Translations under genes and position numbers: made by a program
Assembly (NCBI RefSeq): GCF_017982655.1
Contig: NZ_JABXYX010000021.1
Coordinates: 36,489 to 100,488, forward strand
From: Brasilonema sp. CT11
GTDB taxonomy: Bacteria; Cyanobacteriota; Cyanobacteriia; Cyanobacteriales; Nostocaceae
Direction: 5' to 3'
DNA: 64,000 nucleotides
Part shown: positions 41,891 through 51,028 of the stretch, one piece after another
Position numbering within the stretch: position 1 is the first letter of the stretch
Layout: every line of letters starts with the position of its first letter
Notes under the pieces: generated by a model
The model's input: the letters and a program-made list of their open reading frames with translations, nothing else
What the model was told of the DNA's origin: nothing
The model's database searches: none

Positions 41891-42688
41891 ATGCACTACT
41901 CATTACTACCCCTATTGAGCTTCTTTATTGGTATTATCGTGGGCTTAACAGGTATTGGCGGAGCATCTTTGATCACGCCAATGCTGATTTTTTTATTCCA
42001 GGTTCCTCCTTCAATTGCTGTGAGTTCTGATGTTGTGGCTGCCACGCTGATGAAGTTTGTCGGCGGCTATAAGCACTGGCAGCAACGAACCGTCGATGTG
42101 CAAGTGGTGAAGTGGCTGGCATTTGGCAGTGTTCCCGGATCGCTTTTTGGGGTAGGAATTTTGCATTTGGTTAAACAAACAGGAGAGCAGAACTTAGACG
42201 ACATTCTGCTGCACTTGGTTGGAATGATGATATTATTTGTGACCTTGGCAGCACTGGCACAACTGCTGCTATTGTCGTTTTTCCCTGATTTTAAATTACC
42301 AGAACTACCAAAGTTTGACTTGAAAACAAACCACGGTCGTGTTTGTGCAATGAGCGTAGGAGCAGTTTTAGGCTGTTTGGTTGGTTTAACAAGTGTCTCC
42401 TCCGGTTCGATGTTTGCATTGGTGCTGATTGGCTTTTTCCAGCTAGAGACTCGTAAGTTAGTGGGTACAGATATCTCACAAGCCGCAATTTTATTATTTT
42501 TCACTTCCTTGGGACACCTCACCCTTGGGACAGTTGACTGGAGTTTGGTCTTACCAATATGGTTAGGCTCTGTACCTGGGGTACTGCTTGGTGCTAAACT
42601 TTGCCAACTTGCGCCTCAACGTCCACTGCGGTTTATCATTTACACAATCTTGCTCATGGCGAGTTACAAGTTAGTTGCCCCAGTGTGA
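41891..42688 (+). CDS. TauE/SafE-family permease
   Basis: 265 residues, seven to eight membrane helices. GLTGIGGASLITPMLIF and the mirrored GLTSVSSGSMFALVLI are the repeated family motifs. The family exports sulfite, sulfoacetate or other organic sulfur anions. It overlaps the convergent CadD-type gene by 18 bp. Confidence 0.88.
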   Translation: MHYSLLPLLSFFIGIIVGLTGIGGASLITPMLIFLFQVPPSIAVSSDVVAATLMKFVGGYKHWQQRTVDVQVVKWLAFGSVPGSLFGVGILHLVKQTGEQNLDDILLHLVGMMILFVTLAALAQLLLLSFFPDFKLPELPKFDLKTNHGRVCAMSVGAVLGCLVGLTSVSSGSMFALVLIGFFQLETRKLVGTDISQAAILLFFTSLGHLTLGTVDWSLVLPIWLGSVPGVLLGAKLCQLAPQRPLRFIIYTILLMASYKLVAPV

Positions 42689-43345
42689 GTGTAATATCAA
42701 GCTGAATGTTCCTCTTTCATACATGATAAAAAGACCAAGGCAAATCAACACAAAAGGAACAACGGCTCTACCGTAGCGGCTTAAAATATTAGCGATCGCT
42801 CTTTGACGAGCCAATAGGTAAGCAACTGCACACCAAACGCCTACCAAGACAAAAAATACACATAAAGTGACTCCCAAAGTAGCAAAGCTCTTACCACCAA
42901 ATAAGGGTATGTAAATACTGATATTATCACCGCCATTAGCAAGTGTTACTCCTGCGACTTGATAAGTTTGGGGATGTAAAATACTTAACACAAAAGACAG
43001 TATGGGGTTACTATGTGAGGAGGGGTGAAAATCAGTGGTTACTGTTTGAACTTGCGTAGTTTCTTGTTCTTTTTTCACCAATAGCTTTAAACCAATTGCG
43101 ATCGGTAGTAATCCCAGGAATCCAATCCATTCTCGCGGGATGAACAAGCCACCAAAGAATCCTGGTAGGCTCGCAATGATGATAGCTGTAAAACCAAGGT
43201 ACTGACCAAACACAATATGTCGTCGCCGAAAATTGGCATTTACTTGTGAGAAAAATAGCACCAGGATAAGGATATCATCAATATTGGTAGCAACGAAGGC
43301 AATAACAGCTTCCGTGAAAGCCGTCCAAAGTTGAGTTATGGTCAT
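42671..43345 (-). CDS. CadD-family cadmium resistance transporter, paralog 1
   Basis: 224 residues with about six membrane helices. AFVATNIDDILILVLFFSQV is the family signature (NxDD), with RRHIVFGQYLGFTAI and LANGGDNISIYIPLFG. CadD proteins give cadmium tolerance by efflux or binding. Head-to-head with paralog 2, 66 bp apart. Confidence 0.86.
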   Translation of the reverse strand: MTITQLWTAFTEAVIAFVATNIDDILILVLFFSQVNANFRRRHIVFGQYLGFTAIIIASLPGFFGGLFIPREWIGFLGLLPIAIGLKLLVKKEQETTQVQTVTTDFHPSSHSNPILSFVLSILHPQTYQVAGVTLANGGDNISIYIPLFGGKSFATLGVTLCVFFVLVGVWCAVAYLLARQRAIANILSRYGRAVVPFVLICLGLFIMYERGTFSLILHSHWGN

Positions 43346-43411
43346 TGATAAGAAAATATGATGTTATCAAGCCTATAAATTATATATAAAAAATAAAATC
43401 ATGATATATAT

Positions 43412-44095
43412 ATGAGTGGGTTAGTCTCTGGAATTAGCACGGGAATAGTTGCCTTCACCGCCACGAATCTTGATGATATTATTATCCTTTTGCTCTTTTT
43501 TTCTCAGGTTAATTCTACCTTTACTCGTAGGCATATTATTGTTGGTCAGTACCTTGGTTTTACAGCACTTGTCATTGCCAGTATCCCCGGTTTCTTTGGT
43601 GGATTCATCTTATCGCCAAACTGGATTGGATTATTAGGTTTAATACCTCTTGCTATAGGCATTAGTAGTTTGGTGAACCCAGAAGAAGATTCAGAAGAAG
43701 AAGCAACCGCAAATGAACAATCAGAAGATTCGACTTTTGCTAGTTTTCTTTCCCCTCAGACTTACAGTGTAGCTGCTGTCACCATTGCTAATGGTAGCGA
43801 TAACATTAGTGTCTACATACCATTATTTGCTAGTAGTGATTTCGGAAGTTTTTTGGTAATTATAGTCGTATTCTTTTTGCTAATAGGAGTTTGGTGCTAT
43901 TCCGCATACAAACTAACAAATCAACAAGGAATAGCTGAAACTGTCACTCAATACGGTAATTATCTTGTGCCTTTTGTTTTGATGGGATTGGGTGGTTTTA
44001 TTGTTTTAAAAAGTGGCGCTTTGAATCCAGTCAAACTCTTATTTAGCTGTTTATGTCTGATAGTTCTTGTAAAAGACGACCAGAAAATAAGCTAA
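43412..44095 (+). CDS. CadD-family cadmium resistance transporter, paralog 2
   Basis: 227 residues; AFTATNLDDIIILLLFFSQV, RRHIIVGQYLGFTAL and IANGSDNISVYIPLF match the family. An acidic cytoplasmic loop (NPEEDSEEEATANEQSEDS) lies between the two halves, unlike paralog 1. The divergent intergenic DNA is almost pure A+T and must carry both promoters. Confidence 0.86.
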   Translation: MSGLVSGISTGIVAFTATNLDDIIILLLFFSQVNSTFTRRHIIVGQYLGFTALVIASIPGFFGGFILSPNWIGLLGLIPLAIGISSLVNPEEDSEEEATANEQSEDSTFASFLSPQTYSVAAVTIANGSDNISVYIPLFASSDFGSFLVIIVVFFLLIGVWCYSAYKLTNQQGIAETVTQYGNYLVPFVLMGLGGFIVLKSGALNPVKLLFSCLCLIVLVKDDQKIS

Positions 44096-44277
44096 TGCGC
44101 GTCTGGCGTTGCATATTTATATAAAGTCCGCTGAATTACCGATAATAAATTGACCCCACCCGCCTATCGGCACCCTCTCCGAGATAGCGGGGAGGGTTAG
44201 AAGCGGTAACGCGAGAATTAATGAAAATGATGCTGGAACGATTTTGCGTGGATTGGATCTCTATTTTCAAGGCAGGT

Positions 44278-46017
44278 TTAATAGCTACCTGATTTGCGGT
44301 GCTCGATCGCACTCACGCCTATCGGTTCTAAAACTTTCCCCTCGTCTACAGTTGCGTAGATTAACCAGCGATCGCCAGATTCCATCCGCTGTTGGACAGT
44401 ACATTCCAGATAGGTGAGGGCATCACTGAGAATTAAGCAACCGTTGTTAGCACTTTGAGTCGCCAACTCAGCAAAGGGATTGTCTCCTGGGGTACTGCGA
44501 TAAGAAAAGTGTCGCCGCAGGTTGCGTCCTTCCTTAAGGATGTTGAGGACAAATTGATCACCAGGATGAATAATCGCATCGGCATTTTGATCTTGAGCGA
44601 TCGCAATCATCAAACCAGGAGGATTAAAAGTCGCTTGAGAAACCCAAGAGGTGAGAATACCACTATGACTGTCACCGCGTCGAGAAGTGAGGACGCAAAG
44701 AGAACCGATGATGCGCCCAACGGCTTGTTGTGTTCGGTCAATTTGGGCTTCTGTCAAAGCTTGGCGAGGTGTACGCAGCTTCTTTTTCTTTTTCAAGACT
44801 TGGGCAAATTCTGCCCCCGCATCCTGACACTGCTGCAAAGTGGACTCAGTGGGACTGAAGCGAACGCGGATAGTTTCAAAGCCTAAACGGAAATTGGCAT
44901 CCAACAATTTGTTTTCAATCAAATCGGTGGCTTCACCACTCCAGCCGTAAGAACCAAAGACTCCTGCTAGTTTAGTTTTCGTCGCCGCTGACAGAATAAT
45001 TCCCAAAGCAGTTTGAACTTGGGTGGGTGCGTGACCTCCTAATGTAGGAGAACCGATAATGAAGCCATTGCAAGCTTCCACTGCACGGGTAATTTCGCTG
45101 GGTTCTGCTAGTTCGCAGTTAATAGATTCGACTGCAATCCCATTTTGAATTAACCCTTGGGCGATCGCCTGTGCTAAAGTCGCTGTATTACCATAAGCTG
45201 AGGCATAAAGCAAGGCAACTCGCAATTCCTGGGTTTTCTGTTGTTGGCACCATTGACGGTAATCGTAGGTAAAGCGACTGAGGCTGTAACGGACAATCGG
45301 ACCATGAGCAGGTGCATAAAATTTGGCTTTTAAGGGTGCTAATTTCTCTAAGGCTGCTTCGACTTGTTTTGCCTGGGTGGCGTGCAGACAGTCAAAATAG
45401 TAGTGGCGGTCCGCATCCAGTTGCTTCCAATCCTCATCAAAAACAACATCGCTACAAACATGAACCCCAAAAAATTTGTCAGTGTAGAGAATACGGGTTC
45501 CACAGTCGTAAGTACACATTCCATCCGCCCAACGGGGAGTCGGTACAGTCACGAATTGCAGTTGATGTTCTTGTCCCAAATCTAAAGTGTCTTCGGAACG
45601 GACCAGGTGAATTTTCGACTCCCACTCAGGGAAAATCGTTTTTAGAACATTTGCACCTGGTTTAGAACAGACAATCTTAACTTGGGGTGCTTGTTCGAGG
45701 AGGACTTTGAGGGTAGCCATCCGGTTAGGATTGACGTGATTGAGGATTATGTAATCTAATTGCCTCAATAGAGCGTGTTTGTTGAGTTCTTCTAAGAAAA
45801 TCTGGGTAAAAGACTCGCCCGGAGGGTCAATTAAAGCAGTACGATCAGCTTGGATAAGATAGGAATTCGCTGTTGTTCCTTTTTGGCGGGCGTATTCAAC
45901 TTCAAACTTGAGGCGTTCCCAAGTGCGCGATCGCAAAACCAAACTATGAGTCGTAATTTCAGCAACTTGAACGTCACGAGGGCGGCTGGTTGTGGGGGCT
46001 AGAGTTTGCACAGACAT
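44278..46017 (-). CDS. flv2: Flavodiiron protein Flv2
   Basis: About 579 residues from the ATG at 46017; an open frame runs to 46158 and an ATG at 46074 would overlap the upstream stop. Domains: metallo-beta-lactamase-like, flavodoxin (LYASAYGNTATLAQAI) and flavin-reductase-like (RIIGSLCVLTSRRGDSHSG). The iron-ligand motif reads HVNPNR, not HxExDH, as in the Flv2/Flv1 class that pairs with a canonical partner. Third gene of the flv4-2 operon, which protects photosystem II by passing electrons to oxygen under low CO2 and high light. Gene order matches Synechocystis sll0217-sll0218-sll0219. Confidence 0.88.
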   Translation of the reverse strand: MSVQTLAPTTSRPRDVQVAEITTHSLVLRSRTWERLKFEVEYARQKGTTANSYLIQADRTALIDPPGESFTQIFLEELNKHALLRQLDYIILNHVNPNRMATLKVLLEQAPQVKIVCSKPGANVLKTIFPEWESKIHLVRSEDTLDLGQEHQLQFVTVPTPRWADGMCTYDCGTRILYTDKFFGVHVCSDVVFDEDWKQLDADRHYYFDCLHATQAKQVEAALEKLAPLKAKFYAPAHGPIVRYSLSRFTYDYRQWCQQQKTQELRVALLYASAYGNTATLAQAIAQGLIQNGIAVESINCELAEPSEITRAVEACNGFIIGSPTLGGHAPTQVQTALGIILSAATKTKLAGVFGSYGWSGEATDLIENKLLDANFRLGFETIRVRFSPTESTLQQCQDAGAEFAQVLKKKKKLRTPRQALTEAQIDRTQQAVGRIIGSLCVLTSRRGDSHSGILTSWVSQATFNPPGLMIAIAQDQNADAIIHPGDQFVLNILKEGRNLRRHFSYRSTPGDNPFAELATQSANNGCLILSDALTYLECTVQQRMESGDRWLIYATVDEGKVLEPIGVSAIEHRKSGSY

Positions 46018-46060
46018 AGTAATGGGTTGGTTGTTGATGGTTGGATCACAGGATAAATTT

Positions 46061-46594
46061 TCAGAACTCAACATGAGTCTGGGATTCAGGTATTTCTTCT
46101 TGGGCGAGGCGGTTTTTGTATCGCTTTGAGACTTGGTGTTCTGGATCGATACCTTCAAAGGTTGGAGGTAGCCAAACTCTCACAACCAGTAACACCCCTA
46201 ACACCACTAAGAAAGCACAGGCGGCTAAAACTTGCATAAATGACGTTTCTAATACGCCTCGCACAATCATTTCTCGCAACACAGAAACAATTGACACTTC
46301 TACGGCGACTCCAATAGAAACTCGTTGCTCTTGCAGGTAAATGATCAACAAACGAAATAACTCTACTAAAATCAGCAACGACAGGATATCTGCTGTGACG
46401 CTGTGGAACTGAATCGGGGGGATGAGAGAGAGGAACATGGCGCGGATTTGTAGCACCATAAAGCTAAATAGCCCGATGCACAAGGAAATCACAATCAAGT
46501 CCTGAACCAATTCCAGTGCTTGCACAATTCGACCGAGATTTAACCAGCTTTCCCGCTTCACAGGTTTGACTGGTATGTTTTTGAGTAATTGCAT
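46061..46594 (-). CDS. Sll0218-like membrane protein (PsiE-type)
   Basis: 177 residues, four membrane helices (LVQDLIVISLCIGLFSFMVL, LSLLILVELFRLLIIYL and two more), with a polar C-terminal tail. It matches the position and topology of Sll0218, which stabilises photosystem II dimers together with Flv2/Flv4. Its last codons overlap the possible early starts of flv2. Confidence 0.83.
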   Translation of the reverse strand: MQLLKNIPVKPVKRESWLNLGRIVQALELVQDLIVISLCIGLFSFMVLQIRAMFLSLIPPIQFHSVTADILSLLILVELFRLLIIYLQEQRVSIGVAVEVSIVSVLREMIVRGVLETSFMQVLAACAFLVVLGVLLVVRVWLPPTFEGIDPEHQVSKRYKNRLAQEEIPESQTHVEF

Positions 46595-46689
46595 TGTTTA
46601 AAAACTCCGATGAGAGGGAAAGAGGGAGAAAGGGAGTGAGGGAGGTGGTTTGCAGTTATACGCGCGTTGCGTTCAAAGAAATAATTTCA

Positions 46690-46870
46690 TAAACGAACCA
46701 CAAAGACGAGCCAGCGCTGCAGGAGGGGAGTCACTCCGTTGGGGAGCCAGTACTGCAGGAGGGTTTCCCTCCGTAGGTATCTGGCGTTCGGCTCTGCCGA
46801 CTTGTTCGCCTTTGGCGTCTCCCCTTGGGAGAAGGATGTGGCGTTCTCCCGACCTAGGCGTCTGGCGTCG
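46690..46870. repeat. GC-rich repeat mosaic inside the flv4-2 operon
   Basis: GGAGCCAGTACTGCAGGAGG, TTTCCCTCCGTAGGTATCTG and neighbouring blocks are shared with 300-400 and 24530. It fills the 330 bp between flv4 and the membrane-protein gene, an unusual distance for co-transcribed genes. Confidence 0.75.
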
Positions 46871-46924
46871 CGAAGAGCGCTAAGGAAGAAAAAAGAAGAT
46901 TACCTGTATGAGTGCAACTTGTTA

Positions 46925-48655
46925 TTAATAGTGGTTGCCAACCTTGCGATGGTGGACGGCGCTGAAGGCATCTAGTTTGGCGACTCTGCCAGTTTGAACG
47001 CTGCTGTAAATAATCCAGTGATCGCTGCACTCGATTCGCGTCGTGACTTCACATTCCATATATGCCAGTGCATCTGCCAAAATGGGACAGTTATTGCTGG
47101 CGGGGTAGGTTTTGATGTTTGCAAATCGATCTGCACCAGGAGGGAAACGCTTGAGGAAGTGTTTCATTAAGCTTTGGTAGTTGTCTTCCTCTAAGACGTT
47201 GAGAACAAAGCGATCGCCTACGTGGAGTAATGATTCAATTGCCCGATCCTTGGCAACTGCAATCGCGACTCCTAAAGGATTCATGCTCGCTTGCATCACC
47301 CAAGAAGCTAACATGGCACTGGTGACATCTGTTTTCTGGGCGGTAATAATATAGAGTCCACTGCTCAACCGTCCCAATGCCCGTTCTAAATCATTATCTA
47401 TGGCTTTGATTTGTTTGATCGTGCGATCGCGAGTCAACCACTGTCCGATATCTGTCCCCGCTTCATCACACATTTGTTCGGTGATATGCGTCGGTGGTTC
47501 TTTCACCAAAATGGGTGGAAAAGCTTCCGTCAGACCGATTTCTTGAAACTTGTTACGTAGGGGATAAATTGGTTCATCTTCCCTACCGCCAGTTTCAAAC
47601 AGTCCGACTGCTTGCTTACGGTGTGCAGCTGCGAGAATGGTACTTAAAGCTGCATGGGCATTTTGATTCGATTGGGATGGCATACCAATCACCAAACCCG
47701 TAGCTTGGTTGACGAATTCCCGGACTTCATGAGGTTCAGCAGTATTTAAATCTACCAGTTCTACCGCTACCCCATTTCTCTGCACGCCATGAGCGATCGC
47801 TCTTGCCAATTGGTCACTCCAGCCGTAATCTTCACAGTAGAACAGGGCAACAAGGGTATCTGTCTTTGCCTGTTCCTGACTCCATTTCTGATAGCAACTC
47901 ACCCAGTCTGACAAATAATGTTGTAATAAAGGTCCATGCCCTGTGGCGATTGTGTTGATATCTAATTTTTCCATCCGCTTGATGGCAGACAGCACGGAAC
48001 GGGCATTTGGAGCCATCAGGCACTCATAGTAATATTTAAAATCTGCTTCGATTAATTCTGGATCTTCATCAAAGGTGTGATCGTCGCAGTAATGCATCCC
48101 AAAAGCATCGCAAGTGAAGAGGATGCGGGTTTTAGCATCGTAGGTAAAAATAGTATCAGGCCAATGCAGATTGGGGGCACTCACGAATTCTAACTCATGT
48201 CCGTTGCCTAAATCCAAGTGATCGCCATTTTTAACTTTCAGCGATTGAAATGGCTGATGTATCATATTTTCCAGGAACTGGATGGCAACTTTTGCTCCTA
48301 CTACTGTCACCTGAGGAGCTAACTGCAACACCTCTTTAACAAGTCCACTGTGATCCGGTTCAGTATGACTAATAATTAAATAATCCAGCGTTGAGAAGTC
48401 AATCAATCCCTTCAAGACATCTAAATACAACTGCTGAAACTTGCGGTGAGACGTGTCAATGAGAGCCGTCTTCTCACTTTGAATCAAAAACGAATTATAG
48501 GTTGTACCATTGTCCAATCCAAACTCGATGTCGAAGCGATCGCGATCCCAATCCAGAGAACGGATAGCGATCGTTTCATCCCCAAGATCGACTATTTGCA
48601 TAGTCAAGCGATCGTGGGATTGAGTATTTTCAGAACGAGCAGTGAGTGCAACCAT
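46925..48655 (-). CDS. flv4: Flavodiiron protein Flv4
   Basis: 576 residues, the length of Synechocystis Flv4. Metallo-beta-lactamase-like domain with canonical ligands in ISHTEPDHSG (HxExDH) and H in GHGPLLQHY; flavodoxin domain with ALFYCEDYGWSDQLARAI; flavin-reductase domain with LSSGLYIITAQKTDVT. It likely forms the heterodimer with Flv2. First gene of the operon; the promoter should lie in 48656-48720. Confidence 0.9.
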   Translation of the reverse strand: MVALTARSENTQSHDRLTMQIVDLGDETIAIRSLDWDRDRFDIEFGLDNGTTYNSFLIQSEKTALIDTSHRKFQQLYLDVLKGLIDFSTLDYLIISHTEPDHSGLVKEVLQLAPQVTVVGAKVAIQFLENMIHQPFQSLKVKNGDHLDLGNGHELEFVSAPNLHWPDTIFTYDAKTRILFTCDAFGMHYCDDHTFDEDPELIEADFKYYYECLMAPNARSVLSAIKRMEKLDINTIATGHGPLLQHYLSDWVSCYQKWSQEQAKTDTLVALFYCEDYGWSDQLARAIAHGVQRNGVAVELVDLNTAEPHEVREFVNQATGLVIGMPSQSNQNAHAALSTILAAAHRKQAVGLFETGGREDEPIYPLRNKFQEIGLTEAFPPILVKEPPTHITEQMCDEAGTDIGQWLTRDRTIKQIKAIDNDLERALGRLSSGLYIITAQKTDVTSAMLASWVMQASMNPLGVAIAVAKDRAIESLLHVGDRFVLNVLEEDNYQSLMKHFLKRFPPGADRFANIKTYPASNNCPILADALAYMECEVTTRIECSDHWIIYSSVQTGRVAKLDAFSAVHHRKVGNHY

Positions 48656-48897
48656 ACGCTTGTGCCTCCAACAATCTTCTGGCGTGAGTGTTCTTAACTC
48701 TCATTCTGCTTGGAAAGCACTCCAATTGTAAAATGTCAATTTTTAAAGCTAATCATTAGTTATTTAAATCATCACATATATTCTATTTTTCTATTCTTAT
48801 CATTATCACTGACACTGATTTTAGGCTTTTCTGCTGCTCCAAAAAGCGGTATAAGGCTTCCCGGAGGGCGTGCCAAATTTTATGCTCCTCCAACGTC

Positions 48898-48964
48898 GTT
48901 GGGTGGGCACTCTGCTACTCACGCCACGCCAATAATATGGGAAGCTAAGCAGTGCCCACCCAAC
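48898..48964. repeat. Hairpin element with GTTGGGTGGGCACT ends
   Basis: GTTGGGTGGGCACTCTGCT at the left pairs with AGCAGTGCCCACCCAAC at the right (one bulge), around 30 bases. This is a palindromic dispersed repeat common in cyanobacteria. The interval 48656-48996 otherwise holds only the flv4 promoter region. Confidence 0.75.
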
Positions 48965-48996
48965 AAATCAAGATTTTGGGCGAATCCAACGCAAGG

Positions 48997-49434
48997 CTAG
49001 ATGTAGTACATAGATTCCATCTGTCGTTGTTTCGCTCGTTGCTCACAAATGTCATGGATGGTATACTTCTGTAGAATAGAGTAAGCTGCCTCACACCCTT
49101 CTTGCCAAACCTCTTGAATAACTTCAGTTTCTGCTGAACTGGGGGTTAAATTTTTCTTGGGCACATCTGCGTCTGATTGTTCCATACAACGGAAAGCATC
49201 TAGAAGTGTAATCTTTCGCGGTTCTCGCGCTAGAACATAGCCACCTTTGACGCCGCGTATGCTCTTAATTAAACCTCCACGCCTTAATGTCGCCAGAAGT
49301 TCTTCCAAATAGCGGTTTGGTATGTTTTGTCGTGCTGCTATTTCCCGGATTTGTAATGATTCACCGCTAGAATAACAGGCTGCTAGCGCTATCAGGGAAA
49401 GAACTGCGTACTCAGTTTTATTAGAGAGTTCCAT
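48997..49434 (-). CDS. Rrf2-family transcriptional regulator, paralog 1
   Basis: 145 residues: MELSNKTEYAVLSLIALAAC, winged helix IREIAARQNIPNRYLEELLA, GGLIKSIRGVKGGYVLAREP. The three-cysteine iron-sulfur site of IscR is not present (only scattered Cys), so it is more like CymR, the cysteine-metabolism repressor. It ends in ESMYYI like the paralog at 58664. Targets are unknown; the flavodiiron operon is its downstream neighbour. Confidence 0.85.
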   Translation of the reverse strand: MELSNKTEYAVLSLIALAACYSSGESLQIREIAARQNIPNRYLEELLATLRRGGLIKSIRGVKGGYVLAREPRKITLLDAFRCMEQSDADVPKKNLTPSSAETEVIQEVWQEGCEAAYSILQKYTIHDICEQRAKQRQMESMYYI

Positions 49435-49688
49435 AGACGAGAATAATATAGACCCATTTAGTTATTACCTGTGAGCAAGCTGAGTGTCAGCCTAACCATT
49501 AAAATTAGGATTACACAGGCAATATCTCGTTAATCTTGTGCTGGTCAGGTTTACGACAAGTATAAAGAAGACCACTAATAAAATCAAATATTTTTATTTC
49601 TCACTTTAATCAAAAAAAGTGATTAATTAAGTATAAGTACTTATTTTATTCCAGCGGATATTTTGTCCAAAGCATCTCAAAAATAGAT

Positions 49689-50681
49689 TTAGTTGAGTTC
49701 CGACTCCAAAACTTTTGAGTTTTGACCCTTCGCTTCACTCAAGGGCATGCTTTTTGACTCTGAACTTTGCACAGCGCTCAAAATCTCTTCAAAGGCGATC
49801 GCAACTCGGGTTTGAAAACGTTGTTTGTGTTTGAGCTTCCAAACAGGTTGAACAATGTCTAGCTCAGTGCCAGAGTTTCTATCAACCACAGGAACGGCGT
49901 GAAGTGTAGATAGCTGTATTTCCTTGGTAACCATCAATTCCGGAATAGCAGCAGCACCAACACCGCTTTCAACCACTGCTTTCACCATTTCGCTACTGCT
50001 CAAGACAAGAACAATATCCAACTGAGTCGGGTCAATTCCCCAACTTTGTAAAGCTTGCTCAAACATTTGCTGCACTCCCGAACCTGGCTCTCGCATCACC
50101 CAACTGGTTGCTAGCAGTTCTGCTGGGCAAATTTCTGTCCGCTTAAACCAGGGGTGAGATGTGCCAACCACAATTTGCAGGCGATCGCTCCCCACAACTT
50201 CCTGCTCCAAATAATTCTTCAGTGAGGGTTTAACGTCTCCTGTCACTAAACCAAAATCAAAAAGTCCTGTCGCAGTCCCCTCGCAAATTTCTTCTGCATT
50301 ACCCAGCGTACAATCGATATGAATACCGGGATATTGGCGCTTGAACTGGCTAATTTTCCCTGGTAACCAGTAGTTACCAATCGTCAGACTTGATCCCAGC
50401 TTTAACTCACCCCGTTGGAGATTATTTAGTTCTTTCAAGCCTCGCTCAGTTAAAGAAACTTGCTCAAGAACTTTCTGTGCTTCCATTTGCAGCAATTTAC
50501 CAGCATCAGTAATTTCGATATGGCGACCAATCCTATGGAATAGTCTCACCCCATATTCTGCTTCCAAACTTTGAATTGCTGCACTCACAGCTGGTTGAGT
50601 GATATAAAGCGTTTCTGCAGCACGGGTAAAGTGCATCAGTTCCGCAACTGCCAAAAAAATTCGCAACTGCTCAAGCGTCAT
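49689..50681 (-). CDS. LysR-family transcriptional regulator
   Basis: About 330 residues from the ATG at 50681 (AAGG nearby). The N-terminal helix-turn-helix (LRIFLAVAELMHFTRAAETL, TQPAVSAAIQSLE) and effector domain (ELKLGSSLTIGNYWLPG, VMREPGSGVQQMFE) are complete. The effector is unknown; sequence style is nearer CysL/CbbR-like proteins than NdhR. A dyad upstream could be its own operator. Confidence 0.88.
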   Translation of the reverse strand: MTLEQLRIFLAVAELMHFTRAAETLYITQPAVSAAIQSLEAEYGVRLFHRIGRHIEITDAGKLLQMEAQKVLEQVSLTERGLKELNNLQRGELKLGSSLTIGNYWLPGKISQFKRQYPGIHIDCTLGNAEEICEGTATGLFDFGLVTGDVKPSLKNYLEQEVVGSDRLQIVVGTSHPWFKRTEICPAELLATSWVMREPGSGVQQMFEQALQSWGIDPTQLDIVLVLSSSEMVKAVVESGVGAAAIPELMVTKEIQLSTLHAVPVVDRNSGTELDIVQPVWKLKHKQRFQTRVAIAFEEILSAVQSSESKSMPLSEAKGQNSKVLESELN

Positions 50682-50745
50682 TTTGAACCTTAAGGCTTTT
50701 TGGGTGTTGAATCTGACCACTGTGGTTGACAACTTTATAGTATTG

Positions 50746-50771
50746 TACGGTAATTAGAGGCAACTACCGTA
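50746..50771 (-). promoter_or_regulatory. Candidate LysR operator
   Basis: TACGGTA (50746-50752) and TACCGTA (50765-50771) are inverted, 12 bp apart, 65-90 bp ahead of the LysR start, the usual distance for autoregulation. Otherwise 50682-51028 is AT-rich with no gene. Confidence 0.5.
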
Positions 50772-51028
50772 TTTAAAAATAAAATTTTTCTGGCATGTTT
50801 GGCTTTCACTTCTGTGCATAAATATTACTCAAGAAAACGAGCGGTTTTCGTATAAGAAGTCACATTACAGCTTGATTTTGTTTAAATACTGAGTTGTGAA
50901 AAAGCTGATAAAGACTTGCATAATAAACATTACCATAAGTATTATCCTAAGAAAAGAACAGCCAAGATAATCATCATTTGTTAACTAGACATCTACGAAA
51001 TAAATGTATTATAAAAACTTGGTAGATC

